Of a DNA stretch of 64,000 bases, positions 8,223 through 16,384 are shown piece by piece. The position numbers were made by a program, and so were the translations under genes. Each line of letters starts with the position of its first letter. Position 1 is the first letter of the stretch. The stretch lies in the NCBI GenBank assembly GCA_963776665.1, contig CAVZNQ010000029.1, positions 62,001-126,000 on the forward strand. The letters are read 5' to 3'. This stretch comes from Roseiarcus sp963776665. GTDB lineage: Bacteria; Pseudomonadota; Alphaproteobacteria; Rhizobiales; Beijerinckiaceae. The notes below the pieces were generated by a model, which made no database searches, was not told where the DNA came from, and worked only from the letters and a program-made list of their open reading frames with translations.

Positions 8223-10643
8223 ATGGAAGGCTTCGATCGAGAGATGCGCGGAATCGTTCGCATTATCGGCTTCGTATTCGCTACCGGCGCGCTGCTGTTC
8301 GTGGTGGTGGCGGCGATGCTTGCGGGCGTCGTTTGGAAATATCAGCAGGACCTGCCGGACTATTCGCAGCTCAAGAATTATGAGCCGCCGGTCATGACCC
8401 GCGTCCACGCGGCCGACGGAAGCCTGCTCGCAGAGTACTCGCGCGAGCGACGCCTCTATCTGCCGTCAGACGAAATTCCGGCCCTCGTCAAGGAAGCGTT
8501 CATATCGGCCGAGGACAAGAATTTCTACACCCACTACGGCGTCGATCCCGAGGGAATCGTGCGCGCAGGACTCATTTACGCGCAGGGTTCGCGCCATATC
8601 CAGGGCGCCTCGACGATCACTCAGCAGGTCGCGAAGAACTTTCTCTTGAACTCGGACCGAACTTTCGACCGCAAGATTCGAGAGATCCTGCTCAGCATGC
8701 GAATCGAATCCGCCTACTCGAAGGAAAAAATCCTCGAGCTCTATCTCAACGAGATCTACCTCGGCCTTTCAAACTACGGGATCGCCGCGGCGGCGCTCAA
8801 CTATTTCAACAAGTCCGTGCATGAGCTGACCGTCGCCGAGGTCGCGTATCTCGCGGCTTTGCCGAAGGAGCCGAGTTCGCTGAATCCGTTCCGCAATCAT
8901 GACCGCGCCGTGGAAAGACGCAACTACGTCATCGGGCGCATGGAGGAGGATCGGTACATCACCGCCAAACAGGCGGCAGAGGCTCGGGCTGAGCCCTTGG
9001 TCGTCAACCCCCGCGTGCTCACGCCAAATTCGATCGCCGCTGGTTTCTTCGCCGAAGAGGTCCGCCGCGAATTGTCGGAGCGCTATGGCGAACAGAAGCT
9101 TTACGAGGGTGGGCTGTCGGTTCGCACGACTCTCGATCCGAAAATTCAGCTGATGGCGCGCAAGGCGCTGGTCGACGGCCTCGTGCGCTATGATGAGGCC
9201 TACGGCTGGCACGGCACGCTCAAGTCCATCGACATCAGCCAGGATTGGGGCGTTCCGCTGGCGGATGTCCCTGCTTACGGCGACATCAAGCCTTGGGTCC
9301 TGGCGGTGGCGCTCGACGTCGGCGACACCGCCATGCGGATCGGAATTCAGCCGGAGCGCGATAAATCGGGCGCCATCGTCGCCGACCGCAAGACCGGCGC
9401 CGTGACGCTCGACGGCGTCAAATGGACAGGCAAGAGGCCGAAGGGCTTGGCCAAACCGGGCGACATCTTCTATGTCGAGCCGGTCGTCGGCCGCGACGGA
9501 GAATATCGGCTGCGGCAGATTCCGGAAGTGTCCGGCGCCGCCATAGCGATGGATCCGTTCACGGGGCGCGTGCTCGCCATGGTCGGCGGATTTTCGTTTG
9601 ACGAGTCCGAGTTCAATCGCGCGACCCAGGCGCAGCGCCAGCCGGGATCCTCGTTCAAGCCGTTCGTCTACGCCGCGGCGCTGGATAACGGCTACACGCC
9701 CTCATCCACTCTTCTCGACGCTCCCGTCCAGATCGACGACGGCAGCGGCCAGCTCTGGACTCCGGCAAACTTCGAAGGCACCTCCGGCGGGGCGCATACG
9801 CTCCGATTTGGAATCGAGCATTCGATCAACTTGATGACGATCAGGCTCGCGCGCGACATCGGCATGCCGCTGGTCGTCGAATACGCCAAGCGGTTTGGCA
9901 TCTATGACAATCTGCCGCCGTTCCTGTCGATGGCGATTGGCGCGGGCGAGACGACGGTGCTCAGGATGATCACCGGGTATTCGATGTTCGCCAACGGCGG
10001 CAAGCGGGTGAAAGCGACGTTGATCGACCGGATCCAGGATCGCTGGGGCAATACGATCTACAAGCACGACGAACGCGTCTGCGAAGGGTGCGACGCGGCG
10101 ACGTGGGAGAATCAGCCCGAGCCACGCCTGATCGACAAACGCGAACAGGTTATCGATCCGCTGACGGCCTATCAGATCACTTCCATCATGGAGGGCGTGA
10201 TCCAGCGCGGCACCGGCATCGCGATCAAGGAGGTCGGCAAGCACCTTGCGGGCAAGACCGGCACCACCAATGACGCGAAGGATCTCTGGTTTGTCGGCTA
10301 CTCGCCGAACCTCGCCTTCGGCGTATTCATGGGTTACGACAAGCCGCGCTCCCTCGGCGGTAGCGCGCAGGCCGCGCTCTACACCGCGCCGATCTTCCGC
10401 GACTTCATGAAGTTGGCCCTCAAAGACACGCCCGACACGCCGTTCCGGATTCCGCCCGGCATCAAGCTGATTTCGGTCGACGTCCATAGCGGGATGCGCG
10501 GGAGCGGCGCCGGCTCAATCATGGAGGCGTTCAAGCCCGGCACCGGGCCGCCAGACTCCTACGGCGGCGGTTGGGGCGAAGGGGCTCAGACCTCGTCCCG
10601 GAGCGAACGATCAGTCGGGTCCGGGACAGGCGGGCTCTACTGA
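8223..10643 (+). CDS. mrcA: Penicillin-binding protein 1A (transglycosylase/transpeptidase)
   Basis: An 806-residue class A PBP that polymerises and cross-links peptidoglycan at the outer face of the inner membrane. One N-terminal membrane anchor lies at about residues 10-35. The GT51 transglycosylase domain shows the catalytic Glu in EDKNFYTHYGVDP (~97), GASTITQQVAKNFLL and the second Glu in SKEKILELYLNEIYLG. An OB-like insertion follows. The transpeptidase domain has the SxxK motif in PGSSFKPF (~476), SxN in EHSINLMT and KTG in GKTGTTND (~678). The Gly/Ser-rich C-terminal tail is ordinary for the family. It lies 234 bp downstream of the amidase. Confidence 0.95.
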   Translation: MEGFDREMRGIVRIIGFVFATGALLFVVVAAMLAGVVWKYQQDLPDYSQLKNYEPPVMTRVHAADGSLLAEYSRERRLYLPSDEIPALVKEAFISAEDKNFYTHYGVDPEGIVRAGLIYAQGSRHIQGASTITQQVAKNFLLNSDRTFDRKIREILLSMRIESAYSKEKILELYLNEIYLGLSNYGIAAAALNYFNKSVHELTVAEVAYLAALPKEPSSLNPFRNHDRAVERRNYVIGRMEEDRYITAKQAAEARAEPLVVNPRVLTPNSIAAGFFAEEVRRELSERYGEQKLYEGGLSVRTTLDPKIQLMARKALVDGLVRYDEAYGWHGTLKSIDISQDWGVPLADVPAYGDIKPWVLAVALDVGDTAMRIGIQPERDKSGAIVADRKTGAVTLDGVKWTGKRPKGLAKPGDIFYVEPVVGRDGEYRLRQIPEVSGAAIAMDPFTGRVLAMVGGFSFDESEFNRATQAQRQPGSSFKPFVYAAALDNGYTPSSTLLDAPVQIDDGSGQLWTPANFEGTSGGAHTLRFGIEHSINLMTIRLARDIGMPLVVEYAKRFGIYDNLPPFLSMAIGAGETTVLRMITGYSMFANGGKRVKATLIDRIQDRWGNTIYKHDERVCEGCDAATWENQPEPRLIDKREQVIDPLTAYQITSIMEGVIQRGTGIAIKEVGKHLAGKTGTTNDAKDLWFVGYSPNLAFGVFMGYDKPRSLGGSAQAALYTAPIFRDFMKLALKDTPDTPFRIPPGIKLISVDVHSGMRGSGAGSIMEAFKPGTGPPDSYGGGWGEGAQTSSRSERSVGSGTGGLY

Positions 10644-10747
10644 GCGGCCTTCGGGACATGAGGCCAATGATCGCCTCCGCTCGTCGGCGCGACGCTCCCG
10701 CTCCCGCCTAGGGATCGCATCTCGTCTTCAGGTTTACGGATTCAAAC

Positions 10748-11876
10748 ATGCGCGCCGAAGCTGAACAGTTGGTCGAATCGATCAAGCAGTCCGTGGGCCT
10801 GCTGAGGAGGCATCTTTGACGTCGATGCGGCGACGCGGCGTTTGGCCGAACTGAATGCGAAATCCGAACATCCCGATCTCTGGAAGGATCCCGAATTCGC
10901 CGAAAAGCTGATGCGCGAGCGCACTACGCTCGAAGACCGGCTGGGTTCGCTGGCGAAAATCGAGCGCGACCTCGACGATGCGGCAACTCTGGTCGACCTT
11001 GCCGAGACCGAGGGCGACCAGGCGGTCGAAGCCGAGGGAATCGCGGCGCTCAGAGCGCTCAAGCTTGAGGGCGAACGACGCCAGCTTGAAGCTCTGCTCT
11101 CTGGCGAGGCCGACGCCAACGACAGTTATGTCGAAGTGCATTCCGGCGCGGGCGGCACCGAGAGCTGCGACTGGGCGCGCATGCTGCTGAGAATGTACGC
11201 GCGCTGGGGGGAGCGGCGGAAGTTCAAAGTCGAGCTGATCGAAGAGACCGCGGGAGACGAGGCTGGAATCAAGTCGGCGACAATCGTCGTCAAGGGCCAC
11301 AACGCTCATGGATGGCTGAAGACCGAGTCGGGCGTTCATCGCCTGGTTCGCATTTCGCCGTTCGACTCGAACGCCCGCCGGCATACGAGTTTTGCCTCCG
11401 TCTGGGTCTATCCGGTCGTCGACGACCGGATCGAGATAGAGGTCAGCGAGAGCGATTGCCGCATCGACACCTACCGCGCGTCCGGCGCCGGCGGACAGCA
11501 CGTCAACAAGACTGAATCGGCGGTGCGGATCACCCACCTGCCGACCGGCATCGTCGTCGCCTGCCAGTCGGAGCGCTCGCAGCACAAGAATCGCGCGACC
11601 GCCTGGAACATGCTGCGAGCCCGCCTCTATGAGCTCGAGCTCGAGAAGCAGGAAGCCAAGGCCAACGCCGACGCGGCCTCCAAGACCGACATCGGCTGGG
11701 GCCACCAGATCCGCTCCTACGTGCTGCAGCCCTATCAGATGGTGAAGGACCTTCGCACCGGCCACGTATCGAGTTCGCCCGCCGACGTGCTCGACGGGGA
11801 TCTCGACCCGTTCATGGAGGCTTCGCTCGCCCAGCGCCTGTCGGGCCGCACCGTCGCGGTCGAGGATGTCGACTAG
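10748..11876 (+). CDS. prfB: Peptide chain release factor 2, with programmed +1 frameshift
   Basis: RF2 terminates translation at UGA and UAA. Translation starts at the ATG at 10748, gives 23 codons ending in RRHL, meets an in-frame TGA at 10817-10819, and continues in the +1 frame from GAC at 10818 to the stop at 11876, for about 375 residues, the usual length. Seen after the shift: the codon-recognition SPF motif (RISPFDSNARRHTSF) and the catalytic GGQ in ASGAGGQHVNKTESAV. A downstream ATG at 10842 also opens the second frame, but it would lose the conserved N-terminus and is not the real start. It follows mrcA by 104 bp. Confidence 0.96.
10805..10820 (+). promoter_or_regulatory. RF2 programmed +1 frameshift site
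   Basis: AGGAGG (10805-10810), a 3-nt spacer CAT, then CTT TGA C (10814-10820). This is the canonical arrangement: an internal Shine-Dalgarno sequence close to a slippery CUU codon followed by a UGA stop. Low RF2 makes ribosomes pause at UGA and slip +1, restoring RF2 synthesis. Spacing and sequence match the known E. coli element, with AGGAGG in place of AGGGGG. Confidence 0.95.
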
Positions 11877-11892
11877 GGCGCCCGGCGCGCCC

Positions 11893-11998
11893 CGCAACGA
11901 TTTCCAAGTCGGGCGCAACGAATTCCAAATCGGGCGCAACAAAATCCAAAGCCGGACGCAACAAAATCCAAATCGGGCGCAACGAATTCCAAACCGGA
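11893..11998. repeat. 21-bp tandem repeat, five copies, downstream of prfB
   Basis: Five head-to-tail units at 11893, 11914, 11935, 11957 and 11978, consensus CGCAACGAATTCCAAATCGGG. Four units are 21 bp and the third is 22 bp. Units differ at a few positions (GAATT/AAAAT, TCGGG/CCGGA). Read on the plus strand the first units would code for repeated GRNxFQI, but no ribosome binding site or start supports a gene. The rest of the 349-bp gap to 12225 shows nothing recognisable. Confidence 0.85.
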
Positions 11999-12225
11999 TT
12001 TCCTTCCGCGGATCGAGATTTTTCAATGACTTAGGCGCTAAATTCGGAGCCGGCGCTCTTGTCGCTACCTGAGTGCGGAAACCGAGCCGTGCCGCCTTCG
12101 CGCGGCATGACGACGATTGTGATTGGACTCAAACAGCATGCGCCTGGGGCCGCTGGTCCCGCGCCATTCTTCTGGAATATCCGGACGATAACGCCGCTTT
12201 CTGATAAAGGCAAGATATTGTCGGT

Positions 12226-12801
12226 CTAGCGGCGCGAGGCCCCGAGTTTCGGCCAAGCCGGCGACATTCGCCTAAGCACGTCGTCGCGGTTCACGAGACG
12301 ATGCTTGACGGCTCCAGCGACATGGAGCGCGACCAGGCAGGCAATCGCCCAGGCGGTGAGCTTATGCGCAAGCACGGCCGCGGCGAACAGCGACGGGTCG
12401 GCAGGGGCGATGTTCGGAATGACGAACAGGTCGAAGAACCGGGTCGGAATCGGCAGCGGCGACGTCGAAACGACCAGCCACCCCGAGACGATTGCGCAAA
12501 GCGTCAGGATGTAAAGGGCGCCCTGGACGAAGGCGGCAAGCCGTCGCTCCCAGGCCGGGGAAACCGGGGCCGGCGGCGAAGCGCGGGCGAAGCGGGCGGC
12601 GAGCCGCGCCGCTGTCAGCGCAAGCGCGACGAAGCCGAGCGACTTGTGCTGCTGATAGAGATCGAACGCGGCGGCCGAATCGAGGCCGCCATAGATCATC
12701 GCCCACCCCCACGCGATCAGCGCCAGAATGACCGCGGCCCCCGCCCAGTGGAGCGAAATGACCGGCCCGCTCCACCGCGCAGGCCTGTCCCCGGCGGTCA
12801 A
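12226..12801 (-). CDS. Cytochrome b561-type membrane protein
   Basis: A 191-residue inner-membrane di-haem b cytochrome with four predicted membrane helices. Candidate haem-ligand histidines are in ISLHWAGAAV (helix 1), YQQHKSLG (helix 2), LAHKLTAWA (helix 3) and LHVAGAVKH (helix 4). The family (YodB/CybB-like) moves electrons from quinol to periplasmic acceptors and is often co-transcribed with YceI. Here its ATG overlaps the YceI stop by 4 bp, so the two are coupled. It belongs to the probable ECF-sigma-controlled unit. Confidence 0.9.
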   Translation of the reverse strand: MTAGDRPARWSGPVISLHWAGAAVILALIAWGWAMIYGGLDSAAAFDLYQQHKSLGFVALALTAARLAARFARASPPAPVSPAWERRLAAFVQGALYILTLCAIVSGWLVVSTSPLPIPTRFFDLFVIPNIAPADPSLFAAAVLAHKLTAWAIACLVALHVAGAVKHRLVNRDDVLRRMSPAWPKLGASRR

Positions 12802-13391
12802 AGCTCGACGGCCTCGCTAGAGATCGCCAGTTCGACCTCCCGCGAGACCAGGGGAAAGCCGGAGTTCATGCCGAACGCCAGCCTGTCGATGCTGGTCTTG
12901 GCCAGGAAAGTAAGCCGCGCGCCGGCGCCCGTTTGTCGTTGCACCGCGACCTCGACGCTGAGCGGGCGGGTTACGCCGAGGAGCGTCAGGTCGCCGGTCA
13001 CGCGCACGGTGCGGTCGTCAATCTTCGCCACCGATTTGGAGACGAAATCGATCGAGGGGAATTGCGCGGCGTCGAGGAATGCGGTCGAGCGCAAATAATC
13101 GTCGAATTGCTGGGAGCCGACGTCCACCGACTGCGATTGCACGTGGAATGTCACGCTGCTCCGGTCCGGATGGTCGAGATCGACCGAGATGCGGCCCGAA
13201 AACTGCCGGAACTGGCCGTGCGTGCGCGGATAGCCGACGGCTTCGATGGCGAAGGCGATGTGGGTTCGCTCCGGGTCGATCCGCCAGTTTGCCGGCGCGG
13301 CGGCGAGCGCGACGGCTTGCGGAAGAAGACCGAGCGTCAAAATGGCGCAAGCAGCGCGCACGCGCCGAATTGCTTTTTCTGGGAGTTTCAT
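12798..13391 (-). CDS. YceI family periplasmic lipocalin-like protein
   Basis: YceI proteins have a lipocalin-like beta-barrel that binds isoprenoids such as polyprenyl or quinone-like molecules in the periplasm. I choose the ATG at 13391 (MKLPEKAIRR) because GTGAGGTG lies just upstream; it gives 197 residues. A signal peptide covers about residues 1-30 (ILTLGLLPQAVALAAA). The mature part has the family start WRIDPERTHIAFAIEAVGYP, then VTFHVQSQSVD, FDDYLRSTAFLDAAQFPSI and VTGDLTLLGVTRPLSVEV. It overlaps the cytochrome b561 gene and has an ECF-type motif upstream. Confidence 0.92.
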   Translation of the reverse strand: MKLPEKAIRRVRAACAILTLGLLPQAVALAAAPANWRIDPERTHIAFAIEAVGYPRTHGQFRQFSGRISVDLDHPDRSSVTFHVQSQSVDVGSQQFDDYLRSTAFLDAAQFPSIDFVSKSVAKIDDRTVRVTGDLTLLGVTRPLSVEVAVQRQTGAGARLTFLAKTSIDRLAFGMNSGFPLVSREVELAISSEAVEL

Positions 13392-13414
13392 GAACACCTC
13401 ACTATCCCGCAACG

Positions 13415-13444
13415 AACGTTCGGGTACGAGGATTTATTCGTTAC
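13415..13444 (-). promoter_or_regulatory. Putative ECF-sigma promoter upstream of yceI
   Basis: On the minus strand the sequence reads GTAACGAATAAAT, 13 nt, then CGTT, ending 23 nt before the yceI ATG. The same CGAATAAAT block followed about 12 nt later by TGTT occurs on the plus strand at 14865-14889, upstream of the TPR gene on the other side of the sigma gene. The shared block and its two positions suggest -35/-10 elements read by the sigma factor encoded between them. This is inferred from two sites only. Confidence 0.45.
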
Positions 13445-13514
13445 TGCTCTCTGACTTCACTTACGCGTTACTGGGCGGCGTCCGCTAGCAGGCCCGGACG
13501 GCGGACGGCGGATT

Positions 13515-14270
13515 TCAGATTTGTTTCTCGATCGTTTGCGCCAGCGCGACGGCCCGCTCCACCGGAATGCGGCCGATGACAAGATGGCTGCGCCCGCTGC
13601 TTGACCACCAGGCAAGCGAGAGATCGTCCCGGCGCTCGGAACGAATCGGGGCGTCCGGCGCTTGCTGGGCCAGGATGCAGAGGAGGACCGGCGCACCAGA
13701 GGGATCGACGTAGGCGATCACGCCAAGGGGCGAGCCTTCGTAAGCGAGCATGAACGCCACGGCGAAGCGCAAGCCCGGGAGGGCGACGTTTTCGGGCGTC
13801 AGTTTGGCCCCCACCTTGGCGCCAAGCGCGTCAAGTTCGATCGCCTGCAGCGAGGCGTCCGGGTTCAGGGGACTGAAGGTCTCGTTGGTGTAGAGGTTCG
13901 TATATTCGACGACGGCGGTACGCCAGTCCTCCCGTTCCCTGAGCATCCCAAAACTCGCCGCAAGCCACAAGGCTGCGCCTGCCGCCAGGAGCCCGATCGC
14001 AACGCCTGCTGCAAGCTGCCGCAATCCGTTGCCGGCGAAGCGTTGGCGAACGGGTTCGTCCGGCGGGATCGCGGCTCGCAGGCGCCCCAACGGAGCCTGG
14101 CCGAGGAGTTCCCCCAATGACGCGGCGATGGGCGCGCCGGCCGCGCGCAATTCGTCATAGCGCTGACGCAACCGCTCATCGGCCGCCAGGCGCGCAAGAA
14201 GCGCGTCTCGACTGCCTTCATCAAGTTCGTTGTCGATCAGAGCGACAAGTTCGGCGTCTTCGTCAGCCAT
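13515..14270 (-). CDS. Transmembrane anti-sigma factor
   Basis: A 251-residue protein encoded 20 bp downstream of the ECF sigma gene. The N-terminal ~70 residues (ELVALIDNELDEGSRDALLARL, then RLRQRYDEL) have the pattern of an anti-sigma domain. No HxxxCxxC zinc motif is present, so it is not a ZAS/ChrR type. One membrane helix lies at about residues 93-115 (AAGVAIGLLAAGAALWLAAS). The C-terminal ~130 residues would be periplasmic and probably sense a signal. The likely role is to hold the sigma factor inactive at the membrane. Confidence 0.82.
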   Translation of the reverse strand: MADEDAELVALIDNELDEGSRDALLARLAADERLRQRYDELRAAGAPIAASLGELLGQAPLGRLRAAIPPDEPVRQRFAGNGLRQLAAGVAIGLLAAGAALWLAASFGMLREREDWRTAVVEYTNLYTNETFSPLNPDASLQAIELDALGAKVGAKLTPENVALPGLRFAVAFMLAYEGSPLGVIAYVDPSGAPVLLCILAQQAPDAPIRSERRDDLSLAWWSSSGRSHLVIGRIPVERAVALAQTIEKQI

Positions 14271-14290
14271 CGTCTTACCGGAGAACGCTC

Positions 14291-14782
14291 CTATTTCAAT
14301 TTCGCCAGCGTCGCGCGCGCCGCGGCCAGCCTGCTCATGACGGTGCCGATCGGAACCGCGAGAGCCGCCGCCGCTTCTGCATAAGTGTACCCGTCGCCGT
14401 AGACGAGCAACACCGTTTCGCGCTGAGCCTCGGGAAGTCGGCCAATGGCTCTTAACACCGCAGAAGCCGTAATATTCACTTCGATTTCACGCGCGCCGTC
14501 GGTCGTCAAGACCTCTTCGGGGTCGACGAAGCCGCCGCCCTCCCGAATCCGCCGCGACCGGATCTCGTTGAGCCAGATCGACCTCAGAATTGCGAACAGC
14601 CACCGATCCACCCTCGTTCCGGGAACAAATTGGTCGGCGCGTTCGATCGCGCGCAAGCAAGTCGCCTGCACGAGGTCGTCGGCGACGTCTCGCGCCCTCG
14701 ATAATACCAGCGCGTATCGCCAGAGGCGCGCCAAAGAGGGCTCAAGGCCGGCCCGCACTTCGCGTCGGCTCGCTTCGCTCAT
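14291..14782 (-). CDS. ECF-family RNA polymerase sigma factor
   Basis: A 163-residue group 4 sigma factor. Region 2 covers about residues 12-80 (LARLWRYALVLSRARDVADDLVQATCLRAIE, then WLFAILRSIWLNEIR). Region 4 covers about 108-160 with a helix-turn-helix (LPEAQRETVLLVYGDGYTYAEAAAAL, then IGTVMSRLAAARATL). It is followed directly by its anti-sigma gene. The upstream region is shared with the divergent Gly/Ala-rich TPR gene. The neighbouring yceI, cytochrome b561, TPR and doxX genes are its likely targets. Confidence 0.93.
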   Translation of the reverse strand: MSEASRREVRAGLEPSLARLWRYALVLSRARDVADDLVQATCLRAIERADQFVPGTRVDRWLFAILRSIWLNEIRSRRIREGGGFVDPEEVLTTDGAREIEVNITASAVLRAIGRLPEAQRETVLLVYGDGYTYAEAAAALAVPIGTVMSRLAAARATLAKLK

Positions 14783-14864
14783 CCGCTCTATTAGACACTA
14801 TACAGCGGCGAGCGAAGAGGGCCGCGCGGGATTTTTTGGTCGATCTCGCCAAAAAATATCGGCG

Positions 14865-14889
14865 CGAATAAATGTCCGGCTGACGTGTT
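14865..14889 (+). promoter_or_regulatory. Putative ECF-sigma promoter upstream of the Gly/Ala-rich TPR gene
   Basis: CGAATAAAT at 14865-14873, 12 nt, then TGTT at 14886-14889, 36 nt before the ATG at 14926. It matches the block upstream of yceI at 13415-13444. It lies between the sigma gene (minus) and the TPR gene (plus) and reads toward the TPR gene. Confidence 0.42.
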
Positions 14890-14925
14890 TCTCGGGCTCA
14901 GTATCTCAATCGGAAGGAGCCGGCG

Positions 14926-15720
14926 ATGCGCATCTTTCTCAATTCTCATCACGGAAACGGCGCCAGTTTTGTCTCGGCGCTCTGTTGCGGATTGATCGTT
15001 GCCAGTCTCGCGCTGGCCACGCCTGTCTTTGCGGCCGGCGGCGGCGGAGGCGGTGGAGGAGGGGGCGGCGGCGGTGGCGGCGGCGGAGCTGGAGGGGGCG
15101 GCGGCGGGGCTGGAGCCGGCGGCGGCGGAGCCGGAGCGGGCGCTGGGGGTGGAGCCGGAGCCGGAGCCGGAGCTGGAGCCGGAGCTGGAGCTGGAGCTGG
15201 AGCTGGAGCTGGAGCTGGATCGGGCGGCGGCGGCGGCGGATTCTATTCCCCCGCCCAAAGCGCGCCCCGGGCGCAGGTCCCCTCCGACCTCACAACTTGT
15301 TCCCCAGGTCTCGTCTGGGATACAAAGCACAAGAAGTGCCTCGTCAGGCACAGCGGCGTGCTTTCCGACCCCGACATGACCGAATATGCCTACGCGCTCG
15401 CCAAGGCGGACCGCTACCAGGAAGCAATCGACGTGCTCGATCTCCTGGACAATCCGGACACCCCGCGCGCGCTCAACTATCGCGGCTACGCGACGCGCAA
15501 GCTCGGCCACACCGACGAGGGAATCGGCTACTATCTGAAGTCGGTGGCGCTCGATCCCGCCTATCCGCAGGTGCGCGAATACCTCGGCGAGGCCTATGTC
15601 ATCGAGGGCAAGTACGATCTCGCGAAAGACCAACTGGCGACGATCAGCAAGCTTTGCGGAACCGAGTGCGAGTATTATGAGGACCTGGCCGACGCGCTGA
15701 CCAAGGCGCACGCGCTCTAG
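14926..15720 (+). CDS. Secreted Gly/Ala-rich TPR-like protein
   Basis: A 264-residue protein with a good ribosome binding site (GGAAGGAG) and a signal peptide ending near residue 37 (ALATPVFA). Residues ~38-105 are almost only Gly and Ala: poly-Gly runs followed by about a dozen GA dipeptides encoded by ggagct/ggagcc hexamers (about 15034-15240). The C-terminal ~150 residues form TPR-like helices (YALAKADRYQEAIDVLDLL, YRGYATRKLGHTDEGIGYYL, LGEAYVIEGKYDLAKDQLA). Four cysteines could form disulfides (TTCSPGL/KKCLV and KLCGTECEYY). Function is unknown; the export signal and TPR part suggest a periplasmic or surface protein. It probably forms a unit with doxX. Confidence 0.8.
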   Translation: MRIFLNSHHGNGASFVSALCCGLIVASLALATPVFAAGGGGGGGGGGGGGGGGGAGGGGGGAGAGGGGAGAGAGGGAGAGAGAGAGAGAGAGAGAGAGSGGGGGGFYSPAQSAPRAQVPSDLTTCSPGLVWDTKHKKCLVRHSGVLSDPDMTEYAYALAKADRYQEAIDVLDLLDNPDTPRALNYRGYATRKLGHTDEGIGYYLKSVALDPAYPQVREYLGEAYVIEGKYDLAKDQLATISKLCGTECEYYEDLADALTKAHAL

Positions 15721-15789
15721 TCTGCCCGGCCGACGACGCGCGCCCACGGATTTCGGCGCGCGTCAGTTTCGCTGGAAGGAACATTCGCA

Positions 15790-16251
15790 ATGTCGCGCGC
15801 CCAATTGACGCACGAAGACGCCTCGTCCCCCACGGAGGGGCGAACCTTCGACGCGGATCTCGCTTTCCTGTCGCGTTGGGCTGGCCCGCTCGGGCTCCTG
15901 GCGCGGGCAATGCTGGCTTACATTTTCATTCTCGAGGGCGCCGCCAAGATCACCAGCTACGGCGGCGTGGTCGAATATATGCAGGCCCACGGGGTCGACG
16001 GGCGTCTCCTGCCGCTGGTCATCCTGACCGAGCTTGGCGGCGGCCTGCTCGTGCTGTTCGGCCTGTGGACGCGGTGGGCGGCGATCGCGCTGTCAGGCTA
16101 TTGCCTGCTGACGGCGCTCATCTTCCACATGGGCGCGGACCAGGCGATACAATTCAACAAGAACATCGCGATGGCCGGCGGCTTTCTCGCGCTGGCGGTG
16201 CTCGGCCCCGGCGCGTGGTCGCTGGACGCCTGGCGCGGGCGAGTCCGCTAG
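15790..16251 (+). CDS. DoxX family membrane protein
   Basis: A 153-residue DoxX/SURF4-like inner-membrane protein with four predicted helices. Family features are LLARAMLAYIFILEGAAKI in helix 1, VILTELGGGLLVLFGLWTRWAA in helix 2, and FNKNIAMAGGFLALAVLGPG in the last helix. DoxX proteins are small membrane proteins linked to redox and sulfur stress; their exact activity is not settled. A ribosome binding site (GGAAGG) precedes the ATG. It lies 69 bp after the TPR gene with no separate promoter motif, so it is probably in the same ECF-controlled unit. Confidence 0.9.
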   Translation: MSRAQLTHEDASSPTEGRTFDADLAFLSRWAGPLGLLARAMLAYIFILEGAAKITSYGGVVEYMQAHGVDGRLLPLVILTELGGGLLVLFGLWTRWAAIALSGYCLLTALIFHMGADQAIQFNKNIAMAGGFLALAVLGPGAWSLDAWRGRVR

Positions 16252-16384
16252 GGACCTCGGAACGCAGCCTTCGTGTCCCGCGCCGAGCCGGCCGCTTCGC
16301 CTTGCGGCGGCCTGCGGCCGCGGCCTATAGAAAGGCCTTCGGCGTCGCCTTGCCCGTGGCCTCGCCACCTTTCGAAGGCCACGA

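Noticed and set aside
11893..11998. Possible CRISPR array
   Set aside because: Repeats are directly adjacent with no unique spacers, and no cas genes are present.
14445..15747. Long open frames on both strands over the sigma and Gly/Ala genes
   Set aside because: Low-complexity Arg/Ser or Ser/Ala sequences arising from the GC-rich repeats; no ribosome binding sites or domains.
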